Positions 10,207-21,664 of a stretch of 64,000 nt of DNA are shown in pieces. Positions within the stretch are counted from its first letter, which is position 1. The number at the start of each line of letters is the position of its first letter. Source of the stretch: Skeletonema tropicum (Eukaryota; Bacillariophyta; Thalassiosirophyceae; Thalassiosirales; Thalassiosiraceae); assembly GCA_037178625.1 (NCBI GenBank), contig CM074127.1:3782001-3846000 (forward strand). The letters run 5' to 3'. The notes below the pieces were generated by a model. It had not been told where the DNA came from and ran no database searches. It saw nothing but the letters and a program-made list of their open reading frames with translations. The position numbers and the translations under genes were made by a program.

Positions 10207-12684
10207 ATGTCAAGCGCCAAGAAGTCATCATCAAAAAGCGTTTCATCCAACAGTATCAACACAGCGACAACATTTACGTCTAATTCTACCGCCAGTAGCA
10301 CCAATAGGCAGTACTTGTCGCATCGAGGAGTGGGAAGTGCTAGAAACGTAAGCCCCGCGAGATCGATCGACACAGACCGCAGCAGCAACAGTTACAACAT
10401 GGGGAGGTCTAGTAAGGATCGTAGTGGGGCGTTCCCTCAAATGCCACATAGTAGCACCGCAAGCAGTATGAACACTCCATCCCCGTCAAGGATTCGTCAG
10501 CTCACACCGCCAAAATACAGTCAGTCACCTACACGAGATCCATCTCATCGTACTTCAACTGCCTCGCCAAGCTTTGTTCCTCTTCCTCCAAAGCTACCAA
10601 GTCATGGCAATGTTCATAATAACACGTTCACGCCAACACCATCATCAACGGTTCCGACCAACAATAATAATGGCCGTGTCAAAAATGTAAATCCCCAGAT
10701 CTATCAGACCTCAAGTAACAACACTGTCGCCAGCAACGGCAGTTACCACTCTTCGAATAGTGGCAGTAGGGGCACACCCGTTCGTCATCGTCATCATTAC
10801 AATGGCAATAGCTACGCTGCAGAGGAGTTAGAGCAACGCCAGCCGAAGTTCTACGCGGAGGATGATCATTCTCAGTACACTCATGGGAGTAACTTTAGCA
10901 AGCCTGGATTTGTATCTACTCCTAATGGGGCCTCAAGCGTTGCTGGTAGTGTCAACAGCGTTGGGTCAGGAAGGAGAAGTACCGTGTCAGGTGGCAGTGG
11001 TATGAAGGATGTTGACAACATCATTGACTCGGTGAAACAAAAAGGGATTGCCAAGAGGAAACGAAAAGAATTTGCTAGGGATCCTCGTTTCCAAGGAACA
11101 CGTAAACTTGTCGATGAACTTAACAAGGCCATCGGTGCAGATAAACGTCAGGCAGCGATTGCTACTGCCAATGTAGAGTTTGATCACAACGATGAGATGC
11201 AGCATAATGCCGAGCTCTACCTCGGAGCTGCTAATGTGCTGTGCCTTGTCCTTTCCATGTCTGATCGAGAAGATGAGATTGAATCCATCTGCTCGGCGTT
11301 AGAGATGGTTTACAGAGCAGAGCGGGAGGCGATTATTATTTCGTACCAGGATGTTGGTTCTGCATTGGTGCCACTACTATTACGATTGTTGGATCGATGT
11401 GAGGTGGGGAGAAACGTATTGGCTGAGGCGACTATTGAACACATCTCGAGGATTTTGCTGCACATGACTAGAATATCTGAACTGAGAGTGCCGTTGGCGA
11501 ATCTCCCAGGTATGTTGAGTATGTTGGAACGAGTGTCTACGCTACCCTTAAGTGTTGAGAACCGTGTGTTACGAATGAGGTTGTTGGCCAATCTAGCCAA
11601 TTCAGATGGCAATAAAGAGACCATCTTTGAACAATCAAGCTTGCTCGAGTCGATTATGAAGGTAGCAACGCTTGACAAATCAGAGAATGCAAGGGAATAC
11701 GCAGCAGCTGTACTCATGGACTTGGCATCTCATCCTGCCAACCAGATAGAAATGGCTAAGATTGACAAGGTCTTGGGCACATTTGTCAAACTTGCCATTG
11801 TGGAGGACAAGGTTGAGACCAGAGAGTATGCTGTCTCTGGGCTACAGAATTTAGCTTTCGAGAAGGCTAATAGGAGGCAGCTCGTCACGTATGGATCAGG
11901 GGTCGTCATTGAAGCATTGAAGAAGACTACGAGTATGGACGCTAATGATAAGACTCGTCGACGATCTGCTGGTGCACTGACAAACCTTGCCTGTGACGAA
12001 ACAGCAGATCTGATGGGGAAACATGCTGGACTCCTGAAGACCCTTGCTCAAGTATCAGTTTCTGATACCAATGATGATGTGCAGCAGCGTGCAACTCTTG
12101 CCTTGACGAAGCTTTCCAATAGCATCACAGTCAAAATGTCATCTTGGAGCAATCTCTTGGATGCCCTCATTACCGCATCACAATGCACGGTTGCGGATGG
12201 AATTGTGACAGCCATGTTCCGTGTGAAGACCCGTGCTGAAGAGAATCGCACAAGTATGGCGAATCACCCACGTCTCTTGGAGACGCTCTCTCGCATAGTT
12301 TTGGATACTCAAGATAAGGCATCACCGGTAGCCTACAAGGATTGTGAAAATGTCACCAAGGCGATAGCTCATCTTGCAAATGATCCCCTCAATCACAAAG
12401 TTATTTGCAATAAACACATTTTATCGGCTCTGGTTCATGGCGCTTCATTATCATCACCAGCTGGTGCGGTCACTCGAGATGCGGCTATTTTGGCCATGGA
12501 GAGAATGGCAATGGATCATTCCAATCGACCGATGATGGCGCGGTATCCTGGGATGTTGGTATCAATTGCAAAGGCTACGGAGAGAGAAATGAACGAAGAA
12601 CTGAATGGCGTTCCCAAGTCCTCTGCAAGTGGGCAACCAAGACTTGCAAAGCCACTGTTGATGTCTTTGCTGGTGGCAATGTGA
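10207..12684 (+). CDS. Armadillo-type repeat protein with Ser-rich N-terminus
   Basis: Single exon, 825 residues. Residues 1-260 are Ser/Thr/Asn/Pro-rich and likely disordered. From ~290 to ~810 the protein is a series of helical ~42-residue repeats with typical ARM/HEAT phrases such as AREYAAAVLMDLASHP, REYAVSGLQNLAFEKANR and RRRSAGALTNLACDET. This indicates an alpha-solenoid scaffold that binds other proteins. No catalytic motif is seen. The ATG at 10207 is the first in frame and begins a basic Ser/Lys-rich start. The specific partner cannot be told from sequence; similar diatom proteins are numerous. It converges with the RecQ helicase gene, 166 bp between stops. Confidence 0.85.
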   Translation: MSSAKKSSSKSVSSNSINTATTFTSNSTASSTNRQYLSHRGVGSARNVSPARSIDTDRSSNSYNMGRSSKDRSGAFPQMPHSSTASSMNTPSPSRIRQLTPPKYSQSPTRDPSHRTSTASPSFVPLPPKLPSHGNVHNNTFTPTPSSTVPTNNNNGRVKNVNPQIYQTSSNNTVASNGSYHSSNSGSRGTPVRHRHHYNGNSYAAEELEQRQPKFYAEDDHSQYTHGSNFSKPGFVSTPNGASSVAGSVNSVGSGRRSTVSGGSGMKDVDNIIDSVKQKGIAKRKRKEFARDPRFQGTRKLVDELNKAIGADKRQAAIATANVEFDHNDEMQHNAELYLGAANVLCLVLSMSDREDEIESICSALEMVYRAEREAIIISYQDVGSALVPLLLRLLDRCEVGRNVLAEATIEHISRILLHMTRISELRVPLANLPGMLSMLERVSTLPLSVENRVLRMRLLANLANSDGNKETIFEQSSLLESIMKVATLDKSENAREYAAAVLMDLASHPANQIEMAKIDKVLGTFVKLAIVEDKVETREYAVSGLQNLAFEKANRRQLVTYGSGVVIEALKKTTSMDANDKTRRRSAGALTNLACDETADLMGKHAGLLKTLAQVSVSDTNDDVQQRATLALTKLSNSITVKMSSWSNLLDALITASQCTVADGIVTAMFRVKTRAEENRTSMANHPRLLETLSRIVLDTQDKASPVAYKDCENVTKAIAHLANDPLNHKVICNKHILSALVHGASLSSPAGAVTRDAAILAMERMAMDHSNRPMMARYPGMLVSIAKATEREMNEELNGVPKSSASGQPRLAKPLLMSLLVAM

Positions 12685-12850
12685 TAGGTAGAAGTAAGAA
12701 CTAAATTTGATTGTGCATTAATTAGAATAGAATGGTCCTCCTCTGCAACTTAGTATATACGATGATCTTATGCTCATGATATTTCAAGAATGATAATCTT
12801 CCAAAAATTACATCCGTATCACAAAAGAGCAATTATATGAACAAGAACAA

Positions 12851-15616
12851 TCATTTCAACTCGTATTCGCTTCCACTTCCATCATCTGAGCTGTCATCAA
12901 AGACGCTTGTTTTCATCTTGTTCCTTGCAGCTGCTGCAGCCGTTCTTCTCTTGATGAAGACATCATCTTCATCGGATGAAGAAGACTCAGATGAGGAGCC
13001 TATCTCGATCATCTCGACGACAGGGTCCTTCACAGTTGTTCTTCTTTTCTTCGCTGGGGGTTTCTTGCCTTTGACTTTAACTTTCTTTGTTGTTTTCTTT
13101 TCAGCCTGTTTTGCTTTTGTTGCGGACTTCTTCTTTCCAGCAGCATTGGATTTCTTTGATGAAATCCACCCGTCATCATCGGCTACGGCAAGCGGGTTCT
13201 TCGGAGACCTTGAAGACTTAGCAGAAGTTGATTTTGCTTTTACTGGGAACCTTACCTCAACACGAGGGTTTTGAGATCTCAGTAATTGCTGTCCCTTTTG
13301 CGTTGCCCGAATGTAGCATATGGTGTTGTATGCTGTAAAAACAACGGACGGTTCCAGCACATTCTCGAGCAAAAGTGCAATCACTATCCTTTCACAATCC
13401 TCTTTGCTAAGATCTTTTGCTGGCGGATTATCTTTGAGAAAGTTGAAGTCCGTATCAACAGCTTTGGATCTCCATTTGGAGACAATATGATTGATAGTAC
13501 ACTCTTCATTGAGCCGCTGGAAGGTATCAACCACTCTCGTTACCGTCTGACAGTGTTTTCCAACTTGACGCGTCGTCGTCAACGGATTGTTGTTCCTGAG
13601 AGTGTCTAACGTTTTGAGGTCGAACGTATGTGTTTCACCAAGTGTCGCTAGAATCACGTGGCGACAAAGCGCATCGTCACCGTGTGCATTACCATACTTT
13701 ACCATCCCCCAAAACGTACTTTCACCCATCTCGCCGTGAATTAATCCTAGCATTCGAGGGACATCCTTGGGGGAGTAGTAAAGGACACAACTAGCTGCCT
13801 GGCCATCGCGGCCTGCTCTTCCGCTCTCTTGGTAGTAAGCTTCAAGACCTGATTGTCATTGTTCGGGGAAAATAGGCAACATGAGGAGGACATCATCAAC
13901 CAATAAATGATCTACGCGAGTTTCAAACTTACTCTTCGAAATGCTGTGATGGAGGACAAACCGAACGTCGGGTTTATTAATTCCGAGACCGAAAGCAATT
14001 GTTGCCACTACAACTTGAGTTTCATTATTCATCCAAGATTGATGGATCAAATTCTTTCGTGAGTCTTGAACATCTGAGTGATACGCTCGTGCAATGATAC
14101 CGTGGTTGCAAAGGCTGTCCGCAACCTGATCAGCTTCCTTCTTGCTAAATGTATAAATAATACCAGCTTGATTTGCATGATATTTTTTTATGAAATCCAC
14201 CATATCCTTTACAACTGCATCTTTTGAGTCTTTCTTGTATTTGATGGAATAAGTCAAGTTGGGACGATTTGCAGTTGATCTGAAAAATCTGTAATTGCGC
14301 CCCAACCTCAGTATTTCTGCGCAATCATGCCGCACCCTCTCCGATGCTGTTGCTGTAACCGCAAGCATCGGAGTGTTCGGAAAGTGATGCTTCAGTATTC
14401 CTAGCTGCCGGTAATCTGGACGGAAATCGTGGCCCCATTGACAAGCGCAATGGCACTCATCCACGACGAATCTCCCTAGTCGGCCCTGGTTGTTGAGTTT
14501 CTCCATCTCACTCTTGAATCGTCCCGACTTGGTAACCTTCTCTGGCGTCACAAAAATCAATCCAACGCCAGCATTTGCATCCCTTACGAGGCCCCATCTC
14601 CTAGCCTGCTCCGTTGTACCACCGACCATGTTCGAATAGAACGACAGCGCCGATCCAGCCCTAAACTGATTCATTTGCTCCTCTTGATCACGAATGAGAC
14701 TAATCAACGGAGAAATTACAACAGTAACTTTGCATTGGTTGGATTCCGACTCTATCACGGCAGGAAGTTGATACGTGAGACTTTTCCCGCCACCAGTTCT
14801 CATGATGACAAATGCATCTTGGCCGGAAAGGGTTGCATTGATAATATCCTCCTGATGTCCTCTAAATTTCTCAATTCTGAATGTATTCCGAAGATGATGC
14901 ATCACTCTTGAAGTCCAAGGGCGCTGTTGTTGCGTATTTGTACTATTCTGTGCCGCGCTATTTGTGTGTGTAGACTGTGCATATGGGAGTGGCAGTTGCT
15001 GTTGTCTAGTATTTGATGTTGCCACTTGATTAGAAACTGCTGCCGCTTGTTGTGGTCTTGTAAAATATTTTTCAAGCGTATTTCCATTGCCAGCCGCTTC
15101 TTTTCTTCTTGAAGAGGGAGCTCCGCTGATGTTGTTGTGATTGTAATCTCGTAAATCTTGAAATGGATTTGCACCGACATTGATAGATGATTGTTTCGAA
15201 GCTGCCATTGCCGTGTTGTCACCAAATTGAATATTATCAGGAGACTCCGACACGCGCCCACCTCTGGAAGCCATGTTAGTTGTCGATGATTCTTGCTGCT
15301 GCGTCATTTGAGTCATTGAAAAGTCAACATTATCGCTTGTTGGATCTGTCAAGAAATCTTCCGGTAGAGTGAGAGACATCGAATGTCGATCGTCGTTATT
15401 ATTTTTTGCCTCCGTCTTGACTGATGGCATTTTTGCGTCATCGTCGGGTTTATCCATCTCTGCAACTCTATCATCGATTTCTTCCAGTCGTTCTTGTATT
15501 TCTTTCATCTGCAATTCAATGGCTCTCTTTTGGTCCCAGAATGATTCATACTGTTTGCGGAGATCATCACGCTCCGCCTCCAATTTTGACAGCTCGGTCG
15601 CATTGTTGGGAGCCAT
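12851..15616 (-). CDS. RECQL1-like RecQ DNA helicase
   Basis: Two exons, 15616-13933 and 13848-12851, separated by an 84-bp intron (GTAAGT...caatcag). Splicing joins HHSISKS directly to LEAYYQESGRAGRDG, restoring RecQ motif VI; the protein is 893 residues. Residues ~8-55 are a coiled coil as in RECQL1. Residues ~60-225 are Gln/Ser/Asn-rich. Helicase motifs follow: GHQEDI (0), RTGGGKSLTYQLP (Walker A, ~275), VVDECHCACQWGHDFR (DECH, ~385), TATAS (III) and VATIAFGLGINK (V). A winged-helix-like region follows, then a Lys-rich and finally acidic, Ser-rich tail (~750-893). RecQ helicases unwind recombination and replication intermediates in the nucleus. The RQC zinc-binding cysteines are not obvious. 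Confidence 0.93.
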
Positions 15617-15813
15617 GATTAGATGATGAAGTAGGCAATCTGATCAGGAAAGTTGTGACGCAAACGCAAGCATCACCAAAAATGGTTCGTGCGTACGATG
15701 ATGCAGCCGATGGATAGTAGGACAAGATTGCTGCAGATTGCTGCCGTTATCCTTTTTCTATTATGGTCTGGTGCGATGGCGTGCCATTTTTTGTCGATTT
15801 TCGATCTGACTGA

Positions 15814-15847
15814 GGCGGGGACAATTTAATCTTTGAGTTACTATTAA
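15814..15847 (+). repeat. Left terminal inverted repeat
   Basis: Thirty-four bases beginning GGCGGGGACAATTTAATCTT and ending ACTATTAA. It is the inverted partner of 17558-17591 with two mismatches, and is followed at 15850 by a run of 11 C. Confidence 0.85.
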
Positions 15848-16139
15848 TACCCCCCCCCCCTAGACACCGGTTTCAGGGCTAGTGGTTCCCCTGAGTGGAT
15901 TTTTACCCCCGCCGTGAGGACCACTAACAAACCTCCAACTGCCAACTGGATGGCATGGAGCACACAACACCAACACAATGGTACAATGGTAGTGCTACCC
16001 TCTAACAACACTATTAGTTGAGTTATTTTTTACATCGCTCGGTTCTAAACTCATCGGCTGCCGCCCCCCAGCATCGCCATGGTGCTCATTGATGTGCATT
16101 TCTATAGGAGCACGAAAACAGTTTCCTAAGTGATATGAT

Positions 16140-17440
16140 ATGATCCGCACGAAGGTGCGGGCAAATGATGACCATTCGGATCTTCTGCTGACTGTTGTGA
16201 AGAAGGGTGTCAAAAAGCTCCTTGAAAAGGAAGGAAAAGATGCGACGGACGATGCTCTAGATGCCGCCATCGGGCGTATTGAGACAATCACTGCAGATGC
16301 GTCTGACCCAGGTGCTTGCAATCTTGTTGAATTTCTCCATGAGGGTGATACGTTGAAGGATTTACACTCTGACTCCACTCCCATCATTACGAAAGGGATT
16401 TACATTCTTCTCCCAGACGAAATTATCAATGTAGATGTTATCAATGTCGATCTTCCAACAAAGCCTGCAAAGAAAAAACAAAAAACATGTGCATTCAAGG
16501 CGATGATGGGCAAGGACTACAAGTTTGTGGAATACCTCCGTTACGAAACAGATCTTGACGAAGAGGCGTGCATCGACACTCAAATCTTGCACTATCTGTA
16601 TGATTACCTCGAGGAAATTAAACTCGGATATCGTGATGAAAAGCAAAAAAATAAACTGGTGACCAATATACAAAAAATCAAAAATACTCTGTGCTTTGTG
16701 CAGAAGTATTGGAAAGTCCTCCTTCGAGCAGAGTTCCCTACCCTCCCCGACAACCAATTCTCATCATCCAAGTTCATTTCGGCGCTTACAGGAATGAAGA
16801 GAATGGGCACAAAGTAAGTTTATTGTTCAGTTATATCTATTCCTCATATAATAGATTTTTCTGATCTACCTTCTTACAAGAGTAAAGGAGCAGAGACAAA
16901 AGCACAACGTGATAGAGCTGTCGCCAAAGAGCTCAAGCTTAAAAGTTGGGACCCGAAGAAATTAAGAAGTTTTATTGTCTGCTACTTTTGTGGAAAGCGT
17001 CGCTGCATATATTCCCCTTCGGATGCGGATTTTGCTAGAGGAAGCGCAGCTCTTAAGGCAAAGCTTGAGTCTTTGTCTGATAGGTATTCGTGTGGTGATT
17101 TGATATTTGGCGATGAAGATGATATGAGTAAGATTATTGTTCAGAAGTTGAACTTGACCTGCGAGTCTCAAATTGAACCAAGCTACTACAAAAATGATGG
17201 CCGCACATTGAAACTGAAACCTATTTGTGTTCATTGCGGAGAGTCAGAGTCGGGAGCTGCTGGAAGTTTTCTTCTGGGGCAAGAGCAATTGAGACAACGC
17301 AATTTGAGGGTGGTTACAAATGCTTACCCATTTGTATCATGTGCCTTCAGAGTGGCAAGAAGGTTGTCAAGGGGAAGGCGAAAGATAATTTAGAAGCACG
17401 AGCGGAGCAGGCACGTGCAAATGCAACGAGTAACAACTAA
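16140..17440 (+). CDS. Cysteine-rich putative zinc-binding protein inside the TIR element
   Basis: Exon 1 is 16140-16813, the intron 16814-16882 (69 bp, GTAAGT...acaagag), and exon 2 runs from 16883. Exon 1 encodes a helical, charged region. Exon 2 reads SWDPKKLRSFIVCYFCGKRR, then a CESQIEPSYY phrase and KPICVHCGES. The matching C-terminal part, YKCLPICIMCLQSGKKVVKG to the stop at 17440, lies in another frame. One base appears to be missing near 17290-17310; unrepaired, exon 2 stops at about 17392 (RGRRKII). The CxxC pairs (CYFC, CVHC, CIMC) suggest zinc ribbons. From memory this resembles a multi-copy family of uncharacterised diatom proteins. Function is unknown; a role in transposition is only inferred from its position between TIRs. 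Confidence 0.6.
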
Positions 17441-17557
17441 GATCATACACAACCATGCCCATACATACGACCTACTCTACTACAGCCTCTACACCGGGGG
17501 TAAAAATTACGGGGGTAAAAAAGTTGACCCCCCCCCCCTCACCTCAGCAAGCTGCGC

Positions 17558-17591
17558 TTAATAGTAACTTGAAGATTAAATTGTCCCCGCC
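17558..17591 (-). repeat. Right terminal inverted repeat
   Basis: The inverted copy of 15814-15847 (32 of 34 positions agree), ending at GTCCCCGCC and followed by TGA, the same three bases that precede the left TIR. Confidence 0.85.
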
Positions 17592-17678
17592 TGATAGACG
17601 GAGAGAGAAGGATAGATACACTAACCATTTCAGTATCTAACGCAATGGTTACTATTATGTAGCTGAACAGCTTCTTTA

Positions 17679-19862
17679 TCATTGCTGCTTCTTCTTCTTG
17701 CGACGAGCCGCCATCGCAGCCTCAGCACGAGCTTTAAGTTGTGCCATCTTTTCAGCCTTTCGCTTTGCCTCTGCAGCTGCTGCTTCAGCTTCCTTCTCAG
17801 CTTGAGCTATTTGTTCATCTGTTATGATCTCGTCATCTTCCTCTTCGTCCTCGTCCTCCTCAATTCCATTGCCATGTGGTTCTTGGTCTTCGCCCGACAT
17901 GCTCTTTGTCTCTACTTCAGCATCAGTGAATTGGTATTTGAATAAAGCAGGGCCGTCGTCTCTTGTATCCACGATCTCACCTCTCTCTTCATAATCAAGT
18001 AAGCTCGCAACGTCAGTGTTCTTCGAATTCTTCATTCTTCTACTTGGAATGCTTCTTAATCTTCCAACAGTATATGTTCCTTCTAGTACAACTTCCAAGT
18101 TGACTAATGCATCCAAAGGCGGTGGCATCATGATTCCACTGTCATCTGTCTCCTTCGCAATGCTCCTGGGATCGGAATCTCCCTCGTTGTCACCTAGATC
18201 ATCTGCTTCCCACCATCGTGGCGGGTCTAAACCCATATCCTTAATTGCTTTCAGTATCGGCCCTGGTCTTCGTATTAATGCCATTGCGATTGTTGTTCTA
18301 TCACCAGTACCATTTGGCTCAGCCACGCTGGTGATTGTTCCTACTTGAATCTTCTCACTAGAACCAAGAGCGTAGAGTTTGTCGCCCGCCCTAGGTCGTC
18401 GTGTATCATTTGCTAATGGATCTGCTTCTTTTTGCATCTGCTGGAATGATCGAAGTGCTTCGTCGTTAACGGTGTTGATCAGTGAAAAGGCACCACCAAA
18501 TTCATCGTCGAAATCGTTTTCTTCATCGTAAAATACAACATGATACAGCTGCCTTGGAAATCCTCGCTTATTCTTCAGCAAAGATGCAACCCCCTCTTGA
18601 CCTTGATAACAACCCTTTTCAGTATCCACAAGATGTTGCAGATGTAACTCTAACGGATTCGCTTTGGAGTAATAAACTTCATCGGTATTCTCAGTTCCTT
18701 TTTCTTCTTGAGGCGAAGAATTAGATTCATTTTGGTTGTCAGTTGAGTCAGCCCGTGATCTTCTCTTTGCTAATTTCTCTTTCATGGCTGCTTCTAATTT
18801 GCTCAACTTTTTAGGCCCGTCTCCGGTGATTTCATTCCCGTAACCTGCCCAGCCACCTTCAACTCGCAAGGTGTTGTACTCCAAACTACCTACTCCAACT
18901 GGCCCAAGGTCGTTTTCTTCAGCTGTTAATCTTTGCCACACTTGCTCTGCTAAAAGTTGCCCAGCGGAAGATGCAGACTCTTGAAACACTATTGTATATC
19001 CTCGACACGTTTCTGGCGACAGAAACGTATGCTCTGTGATGTAAGCATCTGCGGCACCACCGAAACGATAGTGATAGCACGCTCCATTTGGAGGGAACTC
19101 AAACTCGTCCACTTTCATTTGCAACAAATCCAAAATATTCGTTCGAAAAGAGTGCTGTGCATTACTCAAAGATGAGCACGCCAGTGTAATGACATTAGTT
19201 TTGACCATCGATTCTGACTCGGCTGTTGCTGCAAAATTGTTGAGTGTTACCTTGTCCATTGGAAATACGAGAGGTGAAAGTTGATTGTAGAGGTTGCTTC
19301 CACTGTTACCAGGAGATGTGATTAGAAATGAATCATCTTCATTTCCTTCCTCTTTACTGCCAGAAAAAGATAGGACTAAAAGTCTATCAATGATACGTCC
19401 TTTGGCAGTAAGATAGGCAGTCTCAAAAGCATGTCCCTTTCTAACAAGTGCCGATGTGGTACTTTCGCCCCTAGGAATGACTTCATGATTTGGTATTGAT
19501 CTGCTGAACTTTGCATTAATGAATGATTCTGTGCCCTCTCCTTTAACTTGAATAACACTCAACAATCGACTCTCGCTCTGTTCACTCGCATACCGATCGG
19601 ATGTAAAATCAAAACATATGCCACGGTCCGATCGTAATGCAGATCGTACCGCCTCCCCGACCATGGAAGCAGGAAGATTTCTATCATAGGCAGATGAAAG
19701 TTGACATTGCTGGTTCTCTTCTACCGTGGATGGGTTGGCGTGCAAAGGGTTTTTGTGCCTGAAACGAAGTGAATGGAGATTAGTGGTCGGAAGTGATGAC
19801 CATGCATTCACTTGAGGAACGCAACATACGACCACCAAGAGAGTTCGGAGGGACAACAACAT
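17679..19862 (-). CDS. Plastid-targeted YgfZ/GcvT-like folate-binding protein (COG0354)
   Basis: Single exon, 727 residues from the ATG at 19862; the upstream frame has no ATG. The first ~22 residues are a signal peptide (LRTLLVVVCCVPQVNA) followed by WSSLP, which resembles the bipartite plastid targeting of diatoms with Trp at the cleavage +1 site. The diagnostic YgfZ motif KGCYQGQE lies near residue 420. YgfZ/IBA57 proteins use folate to help assemble or repair Fe-S clusters, and a chloroplast COG0354 member exists in plants. Acidic and charged insertions (~370-410) and a long C-terminal tail with DEDEEED and a Lys/Ala-rich helix (AEAAAAEAKRKAEKMAQLKA) make it much longer than bacterial YgfZ (~330). 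The start faces a nucleotide-sugar transporter across a 376-bp shared promoter region. Confidence 0.85.
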   Translation of the reverse strand: MLLSLRTLLVVVCCVPQVNAWSSLPTTNLHSLRFRHKNPLHANPSTVEENQQCQLSSAYDRNLPASMVGEAVRSALRSDRGICFDFTSDRYASEQSESRLLSVIQVKGEGTESFINAKFSRSIPNHEVIPRGESTTSALVRKGHAFETAYLTAKGRIIDRLLVLSFSGSKEEGNEDDSFLITSPGNSGSNLYNQLSPLVFPMDKVTLNNFAATAESESMVKTNVITLACSSLSNAQHSFRTNILDLLQMKVDEFEFPPNGACYHYRFGGAADAYITEHTFLSPETCRGYTIVFQESASSAGQLLAEQVWQRLTAEENDLGPVGVGSLEYNTLRVEGGWAGYGNEITGDGPKKLSKLEAAMKEKLAKRRSRADSTDNQNESNSSPQEEKGTENTDEVYYSKANPLELHLQHLVDTEKGCYQGQEGVASLLKNKRGFPRQLYHVVFYDEENDFDDEFGGAFSLINTVNDEALRSFQQMQKEADPLANDTRRPRAGDKLYALGSSEKIQVGTITSVAEPNGTGDRTTIAMALIRRPGPILKAIKDMGLDPPRWWEADDLGDNEGDSDPRSIAKETDDSGIMMPPPLDALVNLEVVLEGTYTVGRLRSIPSRRMKNSKNTDVASLLDYEERGEIVDTRDDGPALFKYQFTDAEVETKSMSGEDQEPHGNGIEEDEDEEEDDEIITDEQIAQAEKEAEAAAAEAKRKAEKMAQLKARAEAAMAARRKKKKQQ

Positions 19863-20238
19863 TGTGCAGTACACCAACTATGTGTTCTTAGGACCATACA
19901 ATATCAGCTACAGCTAACAACTAACTCAAATGCCATGCTATCGCTATCGACTGGAGCGATCAATGATGTTGTGTGAGGTTGGGACGCAAGCAAGGGGCGG
20001 CGTAGAGTGAGGCGTGAGTTTTGAGCGAGAACGGGAGGATAAGTATAGGCGGGCAAGATTAGTGGGTCTAAATATCACCAAGGACTCCCATCTACAAGGT
20101 CAACAGGCATGCTTCTTGCTTGATAATGGTATCAGTATCTGATAATTATACCATGGTGGCTTCGTTGCAGTAGCTCATATATTATAGTTCATTAAAAGTC
20201 GTTTGGCAGACAAAGTAACAATTATCTCACTGATCAGT
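19863..20238. promoter_or_regulatory. Shared divergent promoter region
   Basis: A 376-bp gap between the starts of the YgfZ-like gene (minus) and the transporter gene (plus). An imperfect inverted repeat, tggtatca...ctgataattatacca, lies near 20128-20155. No defined promoter element is asserted. Confidence 0.4.
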
Positions 20239-21399
20239 ATGCGTCTGTCAGCTAATGCGGAAGTGGTGGCGTCGGTGGTAGCATATTCTTTTTGCTCGGG
20301 CTCCCTCGTTCTCGTTAATAAATTATGTCTGCATTACCTCCCGTACCCTTCACTGGTGGTGACAGTACAACTTTGGGCTGCTCTCCTATTCATTCAATTG
20401 GGAAATGCATTTAATTTAATGGAAGTGGATCCAATCATCATGAGGTTTGTGAAACCATATCTGCTGTACACGGTTGCATTTTCTCTTGGAGTCTACTGCA
20501 ATATGAAGAGTTTGTCGATGAGTAATGTCGAAACGGTCATTGTGTTTAGAGCGCTGGCTCCGCTACTTGTGAGTATCTTCGATGCGGTATTTTTAGGCCG
20601 CGAATGGCCATCACTCCGAAGTTGGGGGGCATTAAGTCTCATCGCGTTGGGTGCAATCGGCTACGCAATGGAAGATGAACAATTTCAATCGCAGGGGCTT
20701 CAAGCTTATTTCTGGCCTACGCTCTATCTGTTTGTCATTTCATTCGAAATGGCTTACGGTAAGAAAATTACCAGTGGTGTTGATATGAAGACGTTATCTG
20801 GACCCGTATTGTACACAAATCTACTGGGGTGGCCGCCTATGCTGGCCTTTGCAGCGATGGGAGGAGAGTACGAGCGGTTGAAAACTGATGTCAGCACTCG
20901 CGTTATGAATGGAGAAGAGCATTTGTTCCCACCTATTGGTCTACTATTGCTGTTTTTTGGCTGCATTGTTGGAACAGGGATTGGATATTCTGGATGGTTT
21001 TGCAGAAGTAAGGTCTCAGCAGCTAGTTATACCTTGATTGGAGTTATCAATAAGTGCCTAACAGTGCTGGTGAATTTGCTGGTGAGTTTTGAGTCTTCAT
21101 TTAGTCGTCTATTCCTGTCTCTTTGACTTCGTTATTCAACAACTTTTCTTTATCGTTAGATTTGGGATCAGCATGCATCGACGAATGGCATTCTAAGCTT
21201 GTCACTATGCCTCGTAGGTGGAATGTTTTATAAACAGGCACCGATGAAAAAAGTAGACCACGACCATGTTGAGGATGGTGGTGGCACTCCTTCCAAACGT
21301 AGAGCAGATGATGATGGTATTGAACTTGGAGCGGCGCCCTTGCTAGAGAGTACTGTGCAAAGTAGGCCTAATCGAGGGTTATATAATAATGGAAGGTAG
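20239..21399 (+). CDS. Nucleotide-sugar transporter of the drug/metabolite family
   Basis: Two exons, 20239-21081 and 21160-21399, with a 78-bp intron (GTGAGT...ttatcgttag). Splicing joins VLVNLL to IWDQHASTNGILSL in phase; 360 residues. About ten hydrophobic helices are visible. VNKLCLHYLPYPSLVVTVQL, VFRALAPLLVSIFD and the late VSAASYTLIGVINKCLTVLV follow the pattern of GDP-mannose/GDP-fucose and other nucleotide-sugar transporters of the Golgi or ER. The tail is charged and cytosolic (KKVDHDHVEDGGG...). Substrate is not certain; the GDP-sugar subfamily is the best guess. The ATG at 20239 is the first in frame. Confidence 0.85.
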
Positions 21400-21664
21400 T
21401 TTCTACATGATATATGTTATGTACAAAAGAAGATGATGTTCTTTCACTTTGTGAGAGAGACAGTCTCGAGAATGTGAGAACGGGTACAAGAGAGCGTAAT
21501 TTCCCTTTTCTTGTGACGCAGGTTTGTTTCTTTTTGACACTCTGCCGGCTCATCACTGACTGCGCTGCACTTTCTATGAGTATCTCACGCTGTCACTGTT
21601 AGATGGCCGCCACCACCATTTCCATGGAGAGATAAGCTGCATACATACGGCCTCGGTCGCGAGA

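Larger units (their letters stand above)
15814..17591 (+). mobile_element. 1.78-kb terminal-inverted-repeat element with cysteine-rich gene
   Basis: The ends are inverted copies of one another: 34-bp TIRs at 15814-15847 and 17558-17591, both starting GGCGGGGACAATTTAATCTT with two mismatches over 34 bp. TGA flanks both ends directly (15811-15813 and 17592-17594), consistent with a 3-bp target-site duplication as made by PIF/Harbinger-type elements, although three bases can match by chance. Sub-terminal tttttacccccg motifs also occur inverted, near 15900 and 17490-17520. The cargo is one spliced gene encoding a Cys/His-rich protein. No DDE transposase is recognised. The element is therefore either non-autonomous with a captured gene or a type whose mobility protein is this one. 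Confidence 0.7.

Noticed and set aside
17225..17440. Separate small gene at the end of the TIR element
   Set aside because: Its sequence continues the cysteine-rich family of the preceding exon, so a one-base frame break in one gene is the better reading.
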